Positions 20,709 to 29,803 of a stretch of 64,000 nucleotides of DNA are shown here, in pieces. Both the position numbers and the translations under genes were made by a program. The notes beneath the pieces are model-generated. The model saw only the letters and a list, made by a program, of their open reading frames with translations. It did not search any database and was not told the origin of the DNA. Position 1 is the stretch's first letter, and each line of letters begins with the position of its first letter. The stretch comes from Arthrobacter echini (lineage in GTDB: Bacteria; Actinomycetota; Actinomycetes; Actinomycetales; Micrococcaceae), in contig NZ_VSLD01000004.1 in the NCBI RefSeq assembly GCF_008107445.1, positions 1 through 64,000 of the forward strand, in the 5' to 3' direction.

Positions 20709-21836
20709 ATGAACGTGCGCACGGAGCAGGGAACACATCTCCTCGGACCCGTCCTCGTGGTCGGAGCAGGTCTCCTCGGAGCGAGCATCGGCCTGGGGCT
20801 GCGGAACCGCGGGCTCGACGTCGTCCTGTCCGACAGTTCCCCCTCCACCGAAGCCGTGGCTCAGGACATCGGCGCGGGCAGGCTCCTCGTGGAAGCCGTC
20901 GGCAGCGGGGAGCAGCTGGGCCCCGAACTCGTCGTCGTGGCCACACCGCCGGATGTGACGGCGCGGGTGGTCGCCGATGCGCTGCTGGCGTACCCGGACG
21001 CCGTCGTCGTCGACATCTGCAGTGTCAAGGAAGCCATCCTCACCGAACTCGCCGCGCTACCGGAGGTGGCCCCGGAGCTGTCCCGGTACGTGGGCACGCA
21101 CCCGATGGCCGGCCGTGAGAAGTCGGGACCGGTCGCAGCGCGGGCCGAGCTGTTCACCGGAGCCCCGTGGGTGCTGTGCCCCCACGCCGCGAGCACACCC
21201 GAGGCCGTGCTGCGCGCGGAGTCGCTCGCCGTCGATCTCGGGGCCGTGCCAGCCCGCATGAGCGTCGAGGAGCACGACGAGGCCGTGGCCCTGATCTCGC
21301 ACCTGCCGCAGGTGGTCTCCTCGCTCGTGGCCAGCAGGCTCCAGGATTCGCCGGTCCGGGCGTTGCAGCTGGCCGGCAACGGTCTGCGGGACGTCACGCG
21401 CATCGCGGCGAGTGATCCGCGCCTGTGGGTGCAGATCTTCTCGGCGAACGCGGCCCGCCTCGTCGACATCCTCTACGGGGTGCGTGAGGACCTCAACCGG
21501 CTCATCCACACGCTCGAGGAGCCCACGGCCGGGGGAGCCCGGCTCGACATGGCCCAGCTGATCTCGGAGGGGAACGCAGGCCAGGCACGCGTTCCCGGCA
21601 AGCACGGCGCCCCACCCGATTCCTTCGCGCGCCTGACGGTGCTCGTGGACGATGTGCCGGGGCAGATCGCGAAGCTCCTCACGGAGATCGGAGGCACCGG
21701 CATCAATGTCGAGGACTTCCGCCTCGAACACTCGCCCGGACGCCAGGTGGGCCTGGCCGAACTCTCGGTGCTGCCGGGCAAGCGCCACGAATTGACGGAG
21801 TCCCTGACCCAGCGGGGCTGGAAGGTAGTGCAGTGA
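20709..21836 (+). CDS. tyrA: prephenate dehydrogenase with ACT domain
   Basis: 375 residues. It converts prephenate to 4-hydroxyphenylpyruvate in tyrosine synthesis. The Rossmann motif VVGAGLLGASIGLGL is at the N-terminus, the catalytic-region motif VGTHPMAGREKSGP near 130, ISHLPQVVSSLVA near 195, and a C-terminal ACT regulatory domain near 300-375 (ARLTVLVDDVPGQIAKLLTE), which suggests feedback control by an aromatic amino acid. It starts 3 nt after the rluB stop, and its TGA overlaps the cmk GTG. Confidence 0.92.
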   Translation: MNVRTEQGTHLLGPVLVVGAGLLGASIGLGLRNRGLDVVLSDSSPSTEAVAQDIGAGRLLVEAVGSGEQLGPELVVVATPPDVTARVVADALLAYPDAVVVDICSVKEAILTELAALPEVAPELSRYVGTHPMAGREKSGPVAARAELFTGAPWVLCPHAASTPEAVLRAESLAVDLGAVPARMSVEEHDEAVALISHLPQVVSSLVASRLQDSPVRALQLAGNGLRDVTRIAASDPRLWVQIFSANAARLVDILYGVREDLNRLIHTLEEPTAGGARLDMAQLISEGNAGQARVPGKHGAPPDSFARLTVLVDDVPGQIAKLLTEIGGTGINVEDFRLEHSPGRQVGLAELSVLPGKRHELTESLTQRGWKVVQ

Positions 21837-22564
21837 ACACCACATCGACCGGTCTTCCGATCCCCGCGGACGCGGACACCTACGCCGGTTTCCGCGTGGG
21901 CAAGCCGCTCGTCGTGGCCATCGACGGTCCCTCCGGATCGGGCAAGTCCAGTGTCAGCCGGGAAGTGGCACGCCGCCTCCGGGCCGCCTACCTGGACACC
22001 GGTGCCATGTACCGGGCGGTCACGCTCCACTGCATGACCACGGGTGTGGACCTGACGGACAGCCCGGCGGTGGAGTCCGCCGCGCGCACCATCGACCTGG
22101 ACATCAGCACCAGCCCCGACCAGGAGTCGGTGCTGGTCGCCGGTAGCGACGTCACCGCCGCCATCCGCGAACCCGCGGTCTCCTCGGCCGTGAGTGCCGT
22201 CGCCACCACGATGGGCGCGAGGGCCGAGCTGATCCGGCGCCAGCAGGCGCTGATCGCCGGGTCCGGTCACCGGATCGTGGCCGAGGGCCGGGACATCACC
22301 ACCGTCGTCGCACCGGATGCCCAGGTGCGGATCCTGCTCACCGCCACCGAGGAGGCGCGCCTGCGGCGCCGCGGGGACCAGCTCGGCGGCACGCAGTCCG
22401 AGGAGCAGCTCAAGCGGCAGGTCACGGAGCGGGACGCGAAGGATTCCACGGTCGTCGACTTCCAGCAGGCTGCCGACGGCGTGGTCACGCTGGATTCCTC
22501 CGAGCTCGACCTCGACCAGACCGTGACGGCGGTCCTCGAGATCGTGCGCGCCGTGGCCAACTAG
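21833..22564 (+). CDS. cmk: cytidylate kinase
   Basis: 243 residues. It phosphorylates CMP and dCMP. The P-loop is [18 protein letters not shown] near residue 28; the CMP-binding segment [14 protein letters not shown], the [12 protein letters not shown] block and the lid RRRGDQLGG follow. The extra 20-residue N-terminus before VAIDG is variable. The start is in a GTGA overlap with tyrA. The cmk-der pairing downstream is conserved. Confidence 0.95.
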   Translation: MNTTSTGLPIPADADTYAGFRVGKPLVVAIDGPSGSGKSSVSREVARRLRAAYLDTGAMYRAVTLHCMTTGVDLTDSPAVESAARTIDLDISTSPDQESVLVAGSDVTAAIREPAVSSAVSAVATTMGARAELIRRQQALIAGSGHRIVAEGRDITTVVAPDAQVRILLTATEEARLRRRGDQLGGTQSEEQLKRQVTERDAKDSTVVDFQQAADGVVTLDSSELDLDQTVTAVLEIVRAVAN

Positions 22565-22574
22565 GCCGAGCACA

Positions 22575-22594
22575 GTCCGGGCCGAGGCCCGGAC
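22575..22594 (+). other. strong hairpin between cmk and der
   Basis: GTCCGGGCC (22575-22583) and GGCCCGGAC (22586-22594) are perfect complements. It lies 10 nt after the cmk stop and about 50 nt before the der start. It may be a partial terminator or processing site separating cmk from der; no T-tract follows. Confidence 0.5.
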
Positions 22595-22646
22595 CCACCA
22601 GAATTACCGTCGGGAGACGGTGAACACCAACCGAAGGACACTTTTG

Positions 22647-24203
22647 ATGAGCGAGAACCTTTCGCCGAATGCCCAGGGCAATGGCCCGGGAGCCGACGAG
22701 GAGTACGAGCCGACCGGCGAGGACCAGGTCAGTGAGGTGCTCGAGACCCTCGACGACGCCGAAGCCGACCAGCGGGCCGCCTCGCTGCGCGCCGGTCTCG
22801 AGGACTACGAGCTCGACGACGAGGACGCCCATCTCCTCGCGCGGGAGGACGAAAACTACGACGACGAGGACGAGGACCGCCTCAATCCCGTCCTGGCCAT
22901 CGTCGGACGACCCAATGTGGGCAAGTCCACGCTCGTGAACCGCATCCTCGGGCGCCGCGAGGCCGTCGTCGAGGACACCCCCGGTGTCACGCGCGACCGC
23001 GTGTCCTATCCCGCCCAGTGGACCGGGCGGAACTTCACCCTCGTGGACACGGGCGGCTGGGAGCAGGACGCGAAGGGCATCAACGCCCGGGTGGCGGACC
23101 AGGCGGAGATCGCCGTGGACATGGCCGACGCCGTGCTGCTCGTGGTCGATGCGACGGTCGGCGCCACGGCCACCGACGAGGCCGTGGTGCGCATGCTCCG
23201 CCGCAAGAACAAGCCCGTGATCGTGGTGGCCAACAAGGTGGACGACATCCAGAACGAGGCGGACGCCTCGGTGCTGTGGGGCCTGGGCTTCGGTCAGCCC
23301 TGGCCGGTCTCCGCCCTGCACGGTCGGGGGACGGCCGACATGCTGGACCGCGTGCTCGAGGTCCTGCCCGAGTTCTCCGAGCACGGGGGCATCGAGCGCT
23401 CCGGCGGGCCGAGGAGGGTGGCCCTGATCGGCCGTCCCAATGTGGGCAAGTCCTCGCTGCTGAACAAGCTGGCGGGCTCCGACCGCGTCGTCGTCGACCC
23501 CCAGGCCGGGACCACGCGTGATCCCGTGGACGAGATGATCGAGCTCGGCGGCCGTACCTGGCGCTTCGTGGACACCGCTGGCATCCGCCGCCGCGTCCAC
23601 ATGCAGCAGGGTGCGGACTTCTACGCCTCGCTCCGCACCCAGTCCGCCCTGGAGAAGGCCGAGGTGGCCGTGGTGCTCCTGGCCGTCGACGAGGTGCTCA
23701 GTGAGCAGGACGTGCGCATCCTGAACATGGCCATCGAGTCGGGCCGGTCGATCGTGCTGGCCTTCAACAAGTGGGACCTGCTCGACGACGAGCGCCGCCG
23801 CTACCTGGAGCGGGAGATCGAGCAGGATCTGGCGCACGTGGAGTGGGCGCCGCGCGTCAACATCTCGGCGCTCACCGGGTGGCACAAGGACCGGCTGGTG
23901 CCGGCGCTCGACGTCGCCCTCGAATCCTGGGACCGGCGCATCCCCACCGGGCGCCTCAATGCGTTCCTGGGCGAGCTCGTCGCCGCCCATCCGCACCCGG
24001 TGCGCGGAGGCAAGCAGCCGAGGATCCTCTTCGGTACGCAGGCGTCGAGTCGGCCGCCGAAGTTCGTGCTGTTCACCACGGGCTTCCTGGACCCGGGCTA
24101 CCGCCGCTTCATCACGCGCCGCCTGCGCGAGACCTTCGGCTTCGAGGGCACGCCCATCGAGGTCAGCATGAGGGTGCGCGAGAAGCGCAGCCGCAAGCGC
24201 TGA
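22647..24203 (+). CDS. der: ribosome biogenesis GTPase Der (EngA)
   Basis: 518 residues. Two tandem Era-like G domains followed by a KH-like domain, acting in 50S subunit assembly. G1 motifs are [13 protein letters not shown] and [14 protein letters not shown]3 motifs are DTGGW and DTAGI; G4 motifs are NKVD and NKWD. The KH-like C-terminus ends [17 protein letters not shown]. Residues 1 to about 82 form a very acidic extension (Glu/Asp-rich, with YDDEDEDR) absent from the E. coli protein. The ATG at 22647 is preferred over GTG 22620 because GAAGGA stands 8 nt upstream. Confidence 0.95.
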   Translation: MSENLSPNAQGNGPGADEEYEPTGEDQVSEVLETLDDAEADQRAASLRAGLEDYELDDEDAHLLAREDENYDDEDEDRLNPVLAIVGRPNVGKSTLVNRILGRREAVVEDTPGVTRDRVSYPAQWTGRNFTLVDTGGWEQDAKGINARVADQAEIAVDMADAVLLVVDATVGATATDEAVVRMLRRKNKPVIVVANKVDDIQNEADASVLWGLGFGQPWPVSALHGRGTADMLDRVLEVLPEFSEHGGIERSGGPRRVALIGRPNVGKSSLLNKLAGSDRVVVDPQAGTTRDPVDEMIELGGRTWRFVDTAGIRRRVHMQQGADFYASLRTQSALEKAEVAVVLLAVDEVLSEQDVRILNMAIESGRSIVLAFNKWDLLDDERRRYLEREIEQDLAHVEWAPRVNISALTGWHKDRLVPALDVALESWDRRIPTGRLNAFLGELVAAHPHPVRGGKQPRILFGTQASSRPPKFVLFTTGFLDPGYRRFITRRLRETFGFEGTPIEVSMRVREKRSRKR

Positions 24204-24280
24204 CGGCCTCCCGCGGTGCCGCTCCACGCCGGGAATGATGTAATGTTGTGCGAGTGGTTCGGCCCGCTGAGCGGGTCGGC

Positions 24281-24357
<77 letters not shown>

Positions 24358-24379
24358 TGTGATCTCTCAGGAGATCTCA

Positions 24380-24416
24380 GAACACCCGGACCTGCACTGT
24401 GCAGGTTCGGGTGTTC
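24380..24416 (+). terminator. terminator after tRNA-Pro
   Basis: GAACACCCG (24380-24388) pairs with CGGGTGTTC (24408-24416) and the stem continues inward with ACCTGCA/TGCAGGT, giving about 16 pairs including one G-T. It is followed by TTGTCTG. It begins 22 nt after the tRNA and is the clearest intrinsic terminator in the window. Confidence 0.85.
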
Positions 24417-24520
24417 TTGTCTGCGTGGTTGGTCGGAGCGGGTGCCGATGAAGTGGAGCTGGGACTGTTCGCACAGGCGCTGGGCACGTGCCGAAGAATG
24501 AGCGCGTCCCGGGAACACTC

Positions 24521-25849
24521 CTACCCGAGCACTCGCCGCAGGTACGGGTTCAGGAAGACGCCTTCAGGATCGAGCTCTTCGCGCAGCATCCGGAAGTCAC
24601 CGAGCTTCGGGTACTGCCCAGCTAGATCGGCCGCTTCCCGCGTATGCATCTTGCCCCAGTGCGGGCGGCCGCCGCGTGCACGCATGATGGCTTCGACCGC
24701 CCGGAAGTAGGGCCCGACATCCTCGCCGATCACCCGGTGCACAGCGATGTAGGCGGTTTCGCGCCCGGAGGCGGCGGACAGCCACAGCTCGTCAGCCGCC
24801 GCGAACCGGACCTCGACCGGGAACGAGATGTGCCAGCGCTCCCGCTCGATCACGTTGCGTACCTCGCGCAGCGCCCCGGCGGCCTGGTCGGCCGGGATGG
24901 CGTACTCCATCTCCCTGAAGCGCACCGTGCGCCGAGTCGCGAACACCTTGGAGGAGGCATCCGAGTGGGAACGATCCCCGGTGAGCCGTTCGGCAGCTCG
25001 GTTGAGCCAGGGAACACTCGAGGGGACGGCGCGGCCGATACCGCAGGACACCCGGAAGACCCCGTTGGCCATCAGCGTGTCGTCGAACCACCGACGACCG
25101 CTCGTCAACGGTCTGCGCCCCTCACCGACGGGCATACGCGTGTTCACCTTGGTCAGCGCGGTGCGCGTGTGCGGGAACCAGAAGAACTCGAAGTGATCGA
25201 CGGCCGATGCCCGTTCGTGCAGGGAGTCGAGCACGGCGTCGAGCGGTTCGGGCTTCTCGACCGCGCACAGATCGAAGGCGTCGACACAGGCGATCGTCAC
25301 CTCCACGAGGATGCCGAGGGCCCCGAGCCCCAGAGCCACGGCAGGAAGGAGTTCGGGACTGTGGTCCGCATCGACGCGCACCAGCTCACCGCGACCGGTG
25401 ACGAGCAGCGCGCCGGTGACCTGGGCGGCGAGACCTCGAAAGCGCAGGCCGGTGCCGTGCGTGCCCGTCGAGATGGCGCCCGCGATGGACTGGGTGTCGA
25501 TGTCGCCGAGGTTCTCCATCGCCAGGCCGAGCGGTTCGAGCAGCGCGGAGATCTCGTGCAGCCGTGTGCCGGCGCCGAAGGTCACGGCTCGGGTCTCGCG
25601 GTCCGCATGGCGGAGACCGTTGAGGCGGTCGAGGCTCATCAGAACGTCCTCGGCTTCGGCGATCGGGCTGAAGCTGTGACCGGCCCCGACGACCTTGATC
25701 CTCCGCCCCTCTGCGGCGGCCGAGCGCACCACTGCGCAGACGTCGTCGACCGATCCGGGGGAGACCATCCGCACGGGATACGCACGGACGGTGCGTCCCC
25801 AGTTCTGCCAGGTGGTCGTGGCTGCAGAGGTCGATGTGGACGCTGTCAT
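24521..25849 (-). CDS. FAD-linked sugar-1,4-lactone oxidase (D-arabinono/L-gulono-lactone oxidase family)
   Basis: 442 residues. A vanillyl-alcohol-oxidase-type FAD domain (about 15-180) carries GAGHSFSPIAEAEDVLMSL, where the His of GHS is the usual covalent flavin site, and GTRLHEISALLEPLGLAMEN. The C-terminal ALO domain carries the family motif HWGK in GRPHWGKMHTREA near 405 and ends FLNPYLRRVLG. It oxidises an aldonolactone or alditol with O2 as acceptor; the exact substrate is unknown. It overlaps the upstream PLP-enzyme gene by 4 nt (ATGA), so the two are co-translated. Confidence 0.88.
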   Translation of the reverse strand: MTASTSTSAATTTWQNWGRTVRAYPVRMVSPGSVDDVCAVVRSAAAEGRRIKVVGAGHSFSPIAEAEDVLMSLDRLNGLRHADRETRAVTFGAGTRLHEISALLEPLGLAMENLGDIDTQSIAGAISTGTHGTGLRFRGLAAQVTGALLVTGRGELVRVDADHSPELLPAVALGLGALGILVEVTIACVDAFDLCAVEKPEPLDAVLDSLHERASAVDHFEFFWFPHTRTALTKVNTRMPVGEGRRPLTSGRRWFDDTLMANGVFRVSCGIGRAVPSSVPWLNRAAERLTGDRSHSDASSKVFATRRTVRFREMEYAIPADQAAGALREVRNVIERERWHISFPVEVRFAAADELWLSAASGRETAYIAVHRVIGEDVGPYFRAVEAIMRARGGRPHWGKMHTREAADLAGQYPKLGDFRMLREELDPEGVFLNPYLRRVLG

Positions 25850-27096
25850 AGGAAGGCCTTTCCCTCACCACGGTAGGTCGGAAGGCGATCGACGATGCGA
25901 TCGTCCTCGATCAGGACGAACTCGTTCACCCGTTCGCTCAGCTCACCCGACTTCGCGTGCCGGAACCAGACCCGGTCGCCCACCGAGAGGCGGCGGGCGG
26001 ACCCACCGACGAGTGGTGTCTGCACCTCTCCGGCCATCTCCCGCGGCACCATGCGCAGCCCAGCCGGATACGCGACGAGCGGCAGTCGGTCGACGCCGGG
26101 GGGACCCGACGCGACCCAGCCGCCACCGAGGACGGTGGCGCGGTCGGCGCGGGGCTTGCGCACCACGGAGAGGGCGAACCCGGTCGCGGGCAACGGTGAG
26201 AAGGCGGAGTACGCATCGAAGTAGTGGCCGGCGAACAGACCGCTCCCCGCGGCGATCTCGGTCACCGCAGGGTCGGCGGCGGTGGTCTCCACCGACCCGG
26301 TGCCGCCGCCGTTCACGAACTCGAGATCGGCGAGCGCGCTCACCTGCGCCACAGCCTCACCGCGGCGCTCGGCGAGTTCCACCTGTGAACGCTGCTGGAA
26401 CCAGGAGACGGCTGCATTCGTCGCGAAGCGGCCGGGCACACGGTCGGCCACACCGGCGACCTGAGCCTCGTAGGCCATCAGGCCCACCAGGGTGAAGCCA
26501 GGACGGCGCTGCACCTCCTCGGCGAGGGCCCGCACCTGGGCCGGGGTGTGCAGCGGTGAGCGCCAGACGCCCAGTCGACCGAACGGCGCGGGCCCCTGCC
26601 ACGACGCGTCCAGGTCGAGGCATATCCGGATCGGCAGCCGCGAAGCCGGCGACGCGACGGCGTCGATCAGGTCGAGGTGTTCCACGCTGTCCACCATGAG
26701 CGTCACGGAGGCCGCGGCCTGCTCCGATCGGGCCAGGTCGGCGATCGCCTGCCGATCGGCGGTCGGGTACCCGACCACCACATCGGGGCTCGTCCGGGCG
26801 AGCCAGAGTGCTTCGGTCAGCGTGAAGGCGAGCACCCCTGCGAAGCCCGGGACGTCGAGCAGCGCCTCGATGATCGATCGCACGCGGATGGACTTGCTGG
26901 CGAGCCGGACGGGCTTGCCGTCGGCGCGACGCACGAGATCGGCCGCGTTGGCGCGCAGCGCGCGAACATCCAGCGCACCGAACGGCGGTTCCTCCGCCGC
27001 GGTGGCGGCATTCCAGGCGGCCCACGGCTCGGAGAGTCGGCGACGGTCGGCCGTGCTGTCATCCGGCGCGGATGAGAGCAGATCTCGAAGTGTCAC
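25846..27096 (-). CDS. alanine racemase-fold PLP enzyme (D-threonine aldolase/amino acid deaminase-like)
   Basis: 416 residues. The N-terminal TIM barrel resembles alanine racemase: a lysine in LASKSIRVRSIIEALL near 69 is the likely PLP Schiff base, LMAYEAQVAG and FVNGGGTGSVE match the family, and the C-terminal beta domain has SAFSPLPATGFALSV and ends with metal-type residues (HAKSGE, NEFVLI). Relatives include D-threonine aldolase and D-serine dehydratase-like proteins. The GTG start at 27096 is chosen for its AGGAGGA site; in-frame starts up to 27234 lack one. A possible link with the downstream lactone oxidase cannot be deduced. An unusual feature is the missing zinc-type His-x-Cys of true D-serine dehydratases. 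Confidence 0.82.
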   Translation of the reverse strand: MTLRDLLSSAPDDSTADRRRLSEPWAAWNAATAAEEPPFGALDVRALRANAADLVRRADGKPVRLASKSIRVRSIIEALLDVPGFAGVLAFTLTEALWLARTSPDVVVGYPTADRQAIADLARSEQAAASVTLMVDSVEHLDLIDAVASPASRLPIRICLDLDASWQGPAPFGRLGVWRSPLHTPAQVRALAEEVQRRPGFTLVGLMAYEAQVAGVADRVPGRFATNAAVSWFQQRSQVELAERRGEAVAQVSALADLEFVNGGGTGSVETTAADPAVTEIAAGSGLFAGHYFDAYSAFSPLPATGFALSVVRKPRADRATVLGGGWVASGPPGVDRLPLVAYPAGLRMVPREMAGEVQTPLVGGSARRLSVGDRVWFRHAKSGELSERVNEFVLIEDDRIVDRLPTYRGEGKAFL

Positions 27097-27266
27097 GCCG
27101 TGCTCCTCCTGGTCGCGCGCCGGGTCAGGGGCTACGGGCGGGGCGGTCGTCCCGGTTCCCGCAGTGTAGGAAGTCGGCCGGCGGAGAGCAAGCATCGCCC
27201 CACGGGGCGTTCCAGGGTTCCTTGACCGCGGCATCGAGCGGACCGAGGTACCCGCTGAGACGCGCC

Positions 27267-27294
27267 TTACGTCAAGACCCGATATGCCTATACT
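27267..27294 (+). promoter_or_regulatory. candidate promoter of gcvH
   Basis: TATACT (27289-27294) is a good -10 element, with TTACGT (27267-27272) at a 16-bp spacing. It lies about 70 nt upstream of the gcvH ATG in the divergent region. I see no glycine riboswitch-like double aptamer in the leader, which is too short. Confidence 0.45.
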
Positions 27295-27361
27295 CGATCA
27301 ATACCCGTCCCCGGTGGCCGCCCCGAGCCGGCACCGCACCCCGCGCGTTCGAAAGGCAGCC

Positions 27362-27748
27362 ATGAGCAACGTTCCCGAAGGCCTCTACTACACGGCGGAG
27401 CACGAGTGGATCAGTGAGCCCACGGACGAGGGCACGGTCCGCGTGGGCATCACCGACTTCGCCCAGGACGCCCTGGGCGACGTGGTCTACGTCCAGATGC
27501 CCGAGGCGGGCACCGACGTCACCGGCGCCGACGTCATCGGGGAGGTCGAATCGACCAAGAGCGTCAGCGACATCTACGCCCCCGTCACGGGCGAGATCGT
27601 CTCGCGCAACGAGGCGCTCGACGACGACCCGTCCCTCATCAACACCGACCCCTACGGCGAGGGCTGGCTCTTCGAGATCAAGGTCTCCGATCCGGCCGTC
27701 GTGAAGGAACTGCTGAGTCCGGACGTGTACTCCCAGCAGGTAGGCTAG
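27362..27748 (+). CDS. gcvH: glycine cleavage system H protein
   Basis: 128 residues, the normal length. It carries the lipoyl arm that shuttles the aminomethyl group between P, T and L proteins. Lys66 in EVESTKSVSDIYAPVTGEI is the lipoylation site; YTAEHEWI and VGITDFAQDALGDVVYV are conserved blocks. The ATG at 27362 follows AAAGG. No gcvT, gcvP or gcvL is beside it; instead it heads the gcvH-garA-merR-DUF151-merR string found in mycobacteria. Confidence 0.96.
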   Translation: MSNVPEGLYYTAEHEWISEPTDEGTVRVGITDFAQDALGDVVYVQMPEAGTDVTGADVIGEVESTKSVSDIYAPVTGEIVSRNEALDDDPSLINTDPYGEGWLFEIKVSDPAVVKELLSPDVYSQQVG

Positions 27749-27753
27749 ATCTA

Positions 27754-27796
27754 CCCTGCGCCGGCCGCAGGGATGGCCGGGTCGACGGTGACCCGG
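27754..27796 (+). other. two tandem hairpins between gcvH and garA
   Basis: Hairpin 1 is CCCTGCG/CGCAGGG (27754-27760 and 27766-27772). Hairpin 2 is CCGGGTC/GACCCGG (27777-27783 and 27790-27796). Both are perfect 7-bp stems. They could attenuate or protect the message between gcvH and the FHA gene. Confidence 0.5.
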
Positions 27797-27825
27797 CGTT
27801 CCGCGCAGCAGGGCAGGAGAGATCA

Positions 27826-28344
27826 ATGGTGCCCACCGAGAACCCACCCGTGAACAAGGAGGAGCCAACCATGACGTCTCCTGAGACAAGGTCATTCGGC
27901 CTGCCCCAGCAGGACGCCACCAGCCAGTTCGAGCGACCGGACGTCCCCGGCGGACTCGATCGGAATCTGACGAGCGAGGAGCAGGCCTCCGTGGCCGCGC
28001 TGCCCGCCGGATCAGCCCTGCTGATCGCCCACACCGGTCCGAACGCCGGAGCACGTTTCCTCCTCGACGAGGACGTCACCGGTGCCGGCCGGCACCCCAA
28101 TGCAGACATCTTCCTCGACGACGTCACGGTCTCGCGGCAGCACGCCGAGTTCCGTCGGAGTGAGAACGGCTTCACGGTGGTCGACACACGCAGCCTCAAC
28201 GGGACGTACGTGAGCAACGATCGCGTGGACACCGCCGACCTCCGGAACGGCGACGAAGTGCAGATCGGCAAGTTCAGGCTCACCTTCTACGCCGCCCGCA
28301 GTACCACCGCCCAGGCGGCACAGCACCCGTCAGCGCAGGTCTAG
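27826..28344 (+). CDS. garA: FHA domain protein, GarA/OdhI-like regulator
   Basis: 172 residues from ATG 27826 (AGGAGAG upstream), or 157 from ATG 27871, which has a stronger AAGGAGG site; both starts could be used. The C-terminal FHA domain is intact: GRHPNADIFLDDVTVSRQHAEF and SLNGTYVSNDRV hold the Arg, Ser, His and Asn of the phosphothreonine pocket. The N-terminus has DATSQFERP (Thr32, counting from 27826), which aligns with the kinase target TTSVF of mycobacterial GarA and corynebacterial OdhI. Those proteins, unphosphorylated, inhibit 2-oxoglutarate dehydrogenase and stimulate glutamate synthase. The location after gcvH is the same as Rv1827. The orthology call rests on synteny and domain. 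Confidence 0.85.
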   Translation: MVPTENPPVNKEEPTMTSPETRSFGLPQQDATSQFERPDVPGGLDRNLTSEEQASVAALPAGSALLIAHTGPNAGARFLLDEDVTGAGRHPNADIFLDDVTVSRQHAEFRRSENGFTVVDTRSLNGTYVSNDRVDTADLRNGDEVQIGKFRLTFYAARSTTAQAAQHPSAQV

Positions 28345-28352
28345 CCCGCTCC

Positions 28353-29096
28353 ATGCCTGCTTCCCATCTCCGTCGGCCCTCCGACGCCGTCACGGGACAC
28401 CCCGGCGCGGGGGTGTCCATCGGCGAGGTCCTGCGCGGACTCACCGAGGACTTCCCCCGGGTCTCGGCATCGAAGATCCGCTTCCTCGAGGAGAAGGGAC
28501 TCATCTCGCCGCAGCGCACCCGGGCCGGGTACCGCAAGTACACGGTGCACGACGTGGAGCGCCTCCGTTTCGTCCTCAGCCTGCAGCGGGACCAGTACCT
28601 CCCGCTCAAGGTCATCAAGGACTACGTCGATGCGATCGACCGCGGTGAGCGTCCGGAGTCCTTGCCCGGCGGCCTGACGCTCTCGCCGCGCGTCGTCTCC
28701 GATCAACTCTCGCGCGAGCTGAGTGCCCGCTCGCGGAGCATGAGCGCCGAGACCCTGGCCGCGGAGGCAGGAGCGCCGCTGCGACTCATCGAGGATCTCG
28801 TCAGTTTCGGCCTGATCTCCGCCGTCGAGAACCGGTTCGACGAGCACGCCCTGAAGGTCGCCGTGGCCTGCCTGCAGCTGGAGGCCCACGGTATCGAGCC
28901 CCGGCACCTCCGACCCTTCCGCGCCGCAGCGGACCGTGAGCTCGGACTGGTGGAACGCGCCGTCGCCCCCGCTGCCTCGCGCAGGGACGTCGCCTCGAAG
29001 GCGCGGGCCGCCGAGACCGCGCGCGAGATCAGCGAGCTGTGCCTCGATCTCCACGGCGCCCTCGTACACGGGCACATTGCCCGCATGGACAGTTAG
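28353..29096 (+). CDS. MerR family transcriptional regulator (Rv1828 type)
   Basis: 247 residues. A MerR winged helix at about 20-90 (SIGEVLRGLTEDFPRVSASK, IRFLEEKGLISPQRT, GYRKYTVHDVERLRFVL) is followed by a linker and a second helical domain (AGAPLRLIEDLVSFGLISAV) rather than a metal-binding tail; no Cys cluster is present. It starts 8 nt after the FHA gene. The orthologue in mycobacteria is Rv1828, in the same string. The effector is unknown. Confidence 0.88.
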   Translation: MPASHLRRPSDAVTGHPGAGVSIGEVLRGLTEDFPRVSASKIRFLEEKGLISPQRTRAGYRKYTVHDVERLRFVLSLQRDQYLPLKVIKDYVDAIDRGERPESLPGGLTLSPRVVSDQLSRELSARSRSMSAETLAAEAGAPLRLIEDLVSFGLISAVENRFDEHALKVAVACLQLEAHGIEPRHLRPFRAAADRELGLVERAVAPAASRRDVASKARAAETAREISELCLDLHGALVHGHIARMDS

Positions 29097-29106
29097 GAGG
29101 CACCCG

Positions 29107-29613
29107 GTGATCGAAGTGGAAGTGGTGGGCGTGCGGATCGAACTGCCGTCGAATCAGCCCCTGGTCCTCCTGCGCGAGAGCGCTGGGGAACGTCACCTGC
29201 CCATCTGGATCGGAGCACCGGAGGCCAGCGCCATCGCGTTCGTCCAGCAGGGCATCGTCCCTCCGCGGCCCATGACGCACGATCTGCTGGTCGACGTCGT
29301 CACGGCGGCGGGCCGTAGCATCCGGGAAGTGCGCATCATCTCGGTCGAGGACACGGTCTACCATGCGCAGCTCGTGCTCGACGACGGCGTGACGGTGGGC
29401 TCCCGGGCCTCCGACGCCCTCGCGATCGCGCTGCGCGTGCCGTGCCCCGTCTACTGCGCCGACGAGGTGCTGGCGGTGGCCGGGGTGGAGATCGCGGAGG
29501 CGGAGGACGACGAGGACGGCACCGGGAGCGGTGCAGGGGAGACCGCCGAGAACGAGGTGCAGCAGTTCCGTGAGTTCCTCGCCGACGTCGAACCCGAGGA
29601 CTTCGAACGCTGA
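29107..29613 (+). CDS. bifunctional nuclease family protein (DUF151)
   Basis: 168 residues. A DUF151/BFN domain covers about 1-135 (EVEVVGVRIELPSNQPLVLL, LPIWIGAPEASAIAFVQQG, SRASDALAIALRVPCPVYC). The tail is acidic (EDDEDGTGSG, then DVEPEDFER). Plant BFN proteins have nuclease activity and Rv1829 is the mycobacterial counterpart; the bacterial role is unclear. GTG start with AGGAGG 5 nt upstream, lying between the two merR genes. Confidence 0.88.
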   Translation: MIEVEVVGVRIELPSNQPLVLLRESAGERHLPIWIGAPEASAIAFVQQGIVPPRPMTHDLLVDVVTAAGRSIREVRIISVEDTVYHAQLVLDDGVTVGSRASDALAIALRVPCPVYCADEVLAVAGVEIAEAEDDEDGTGSGAGETAENEVQQFREFLADVEPEDFER

Positions 29614-29803
29614 CCCGGCCGGCGCTCCGCACGACACGATCGGGATGGAGGAGCAGCCTCTTTGACCTCACCCCTCCGGCGATCTACCGTCAAGACATAC
29701 AGTTCCCATTGCCTGCGCGATGGACCCCGTGCACACTTGAGGGCACGCCCCGAGAGAGCGCGCAGCGAGCAATACCACCGGGAATTCTTCGAGGAGGCAA
29801 CGC

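Noticed and set aside
27097..27361. Glycine riboswitch before gcvH
   Set aside because: The leader after the candidate promoter is about 65 nt, too short for tandem aptamers, and no matching structure is seen.
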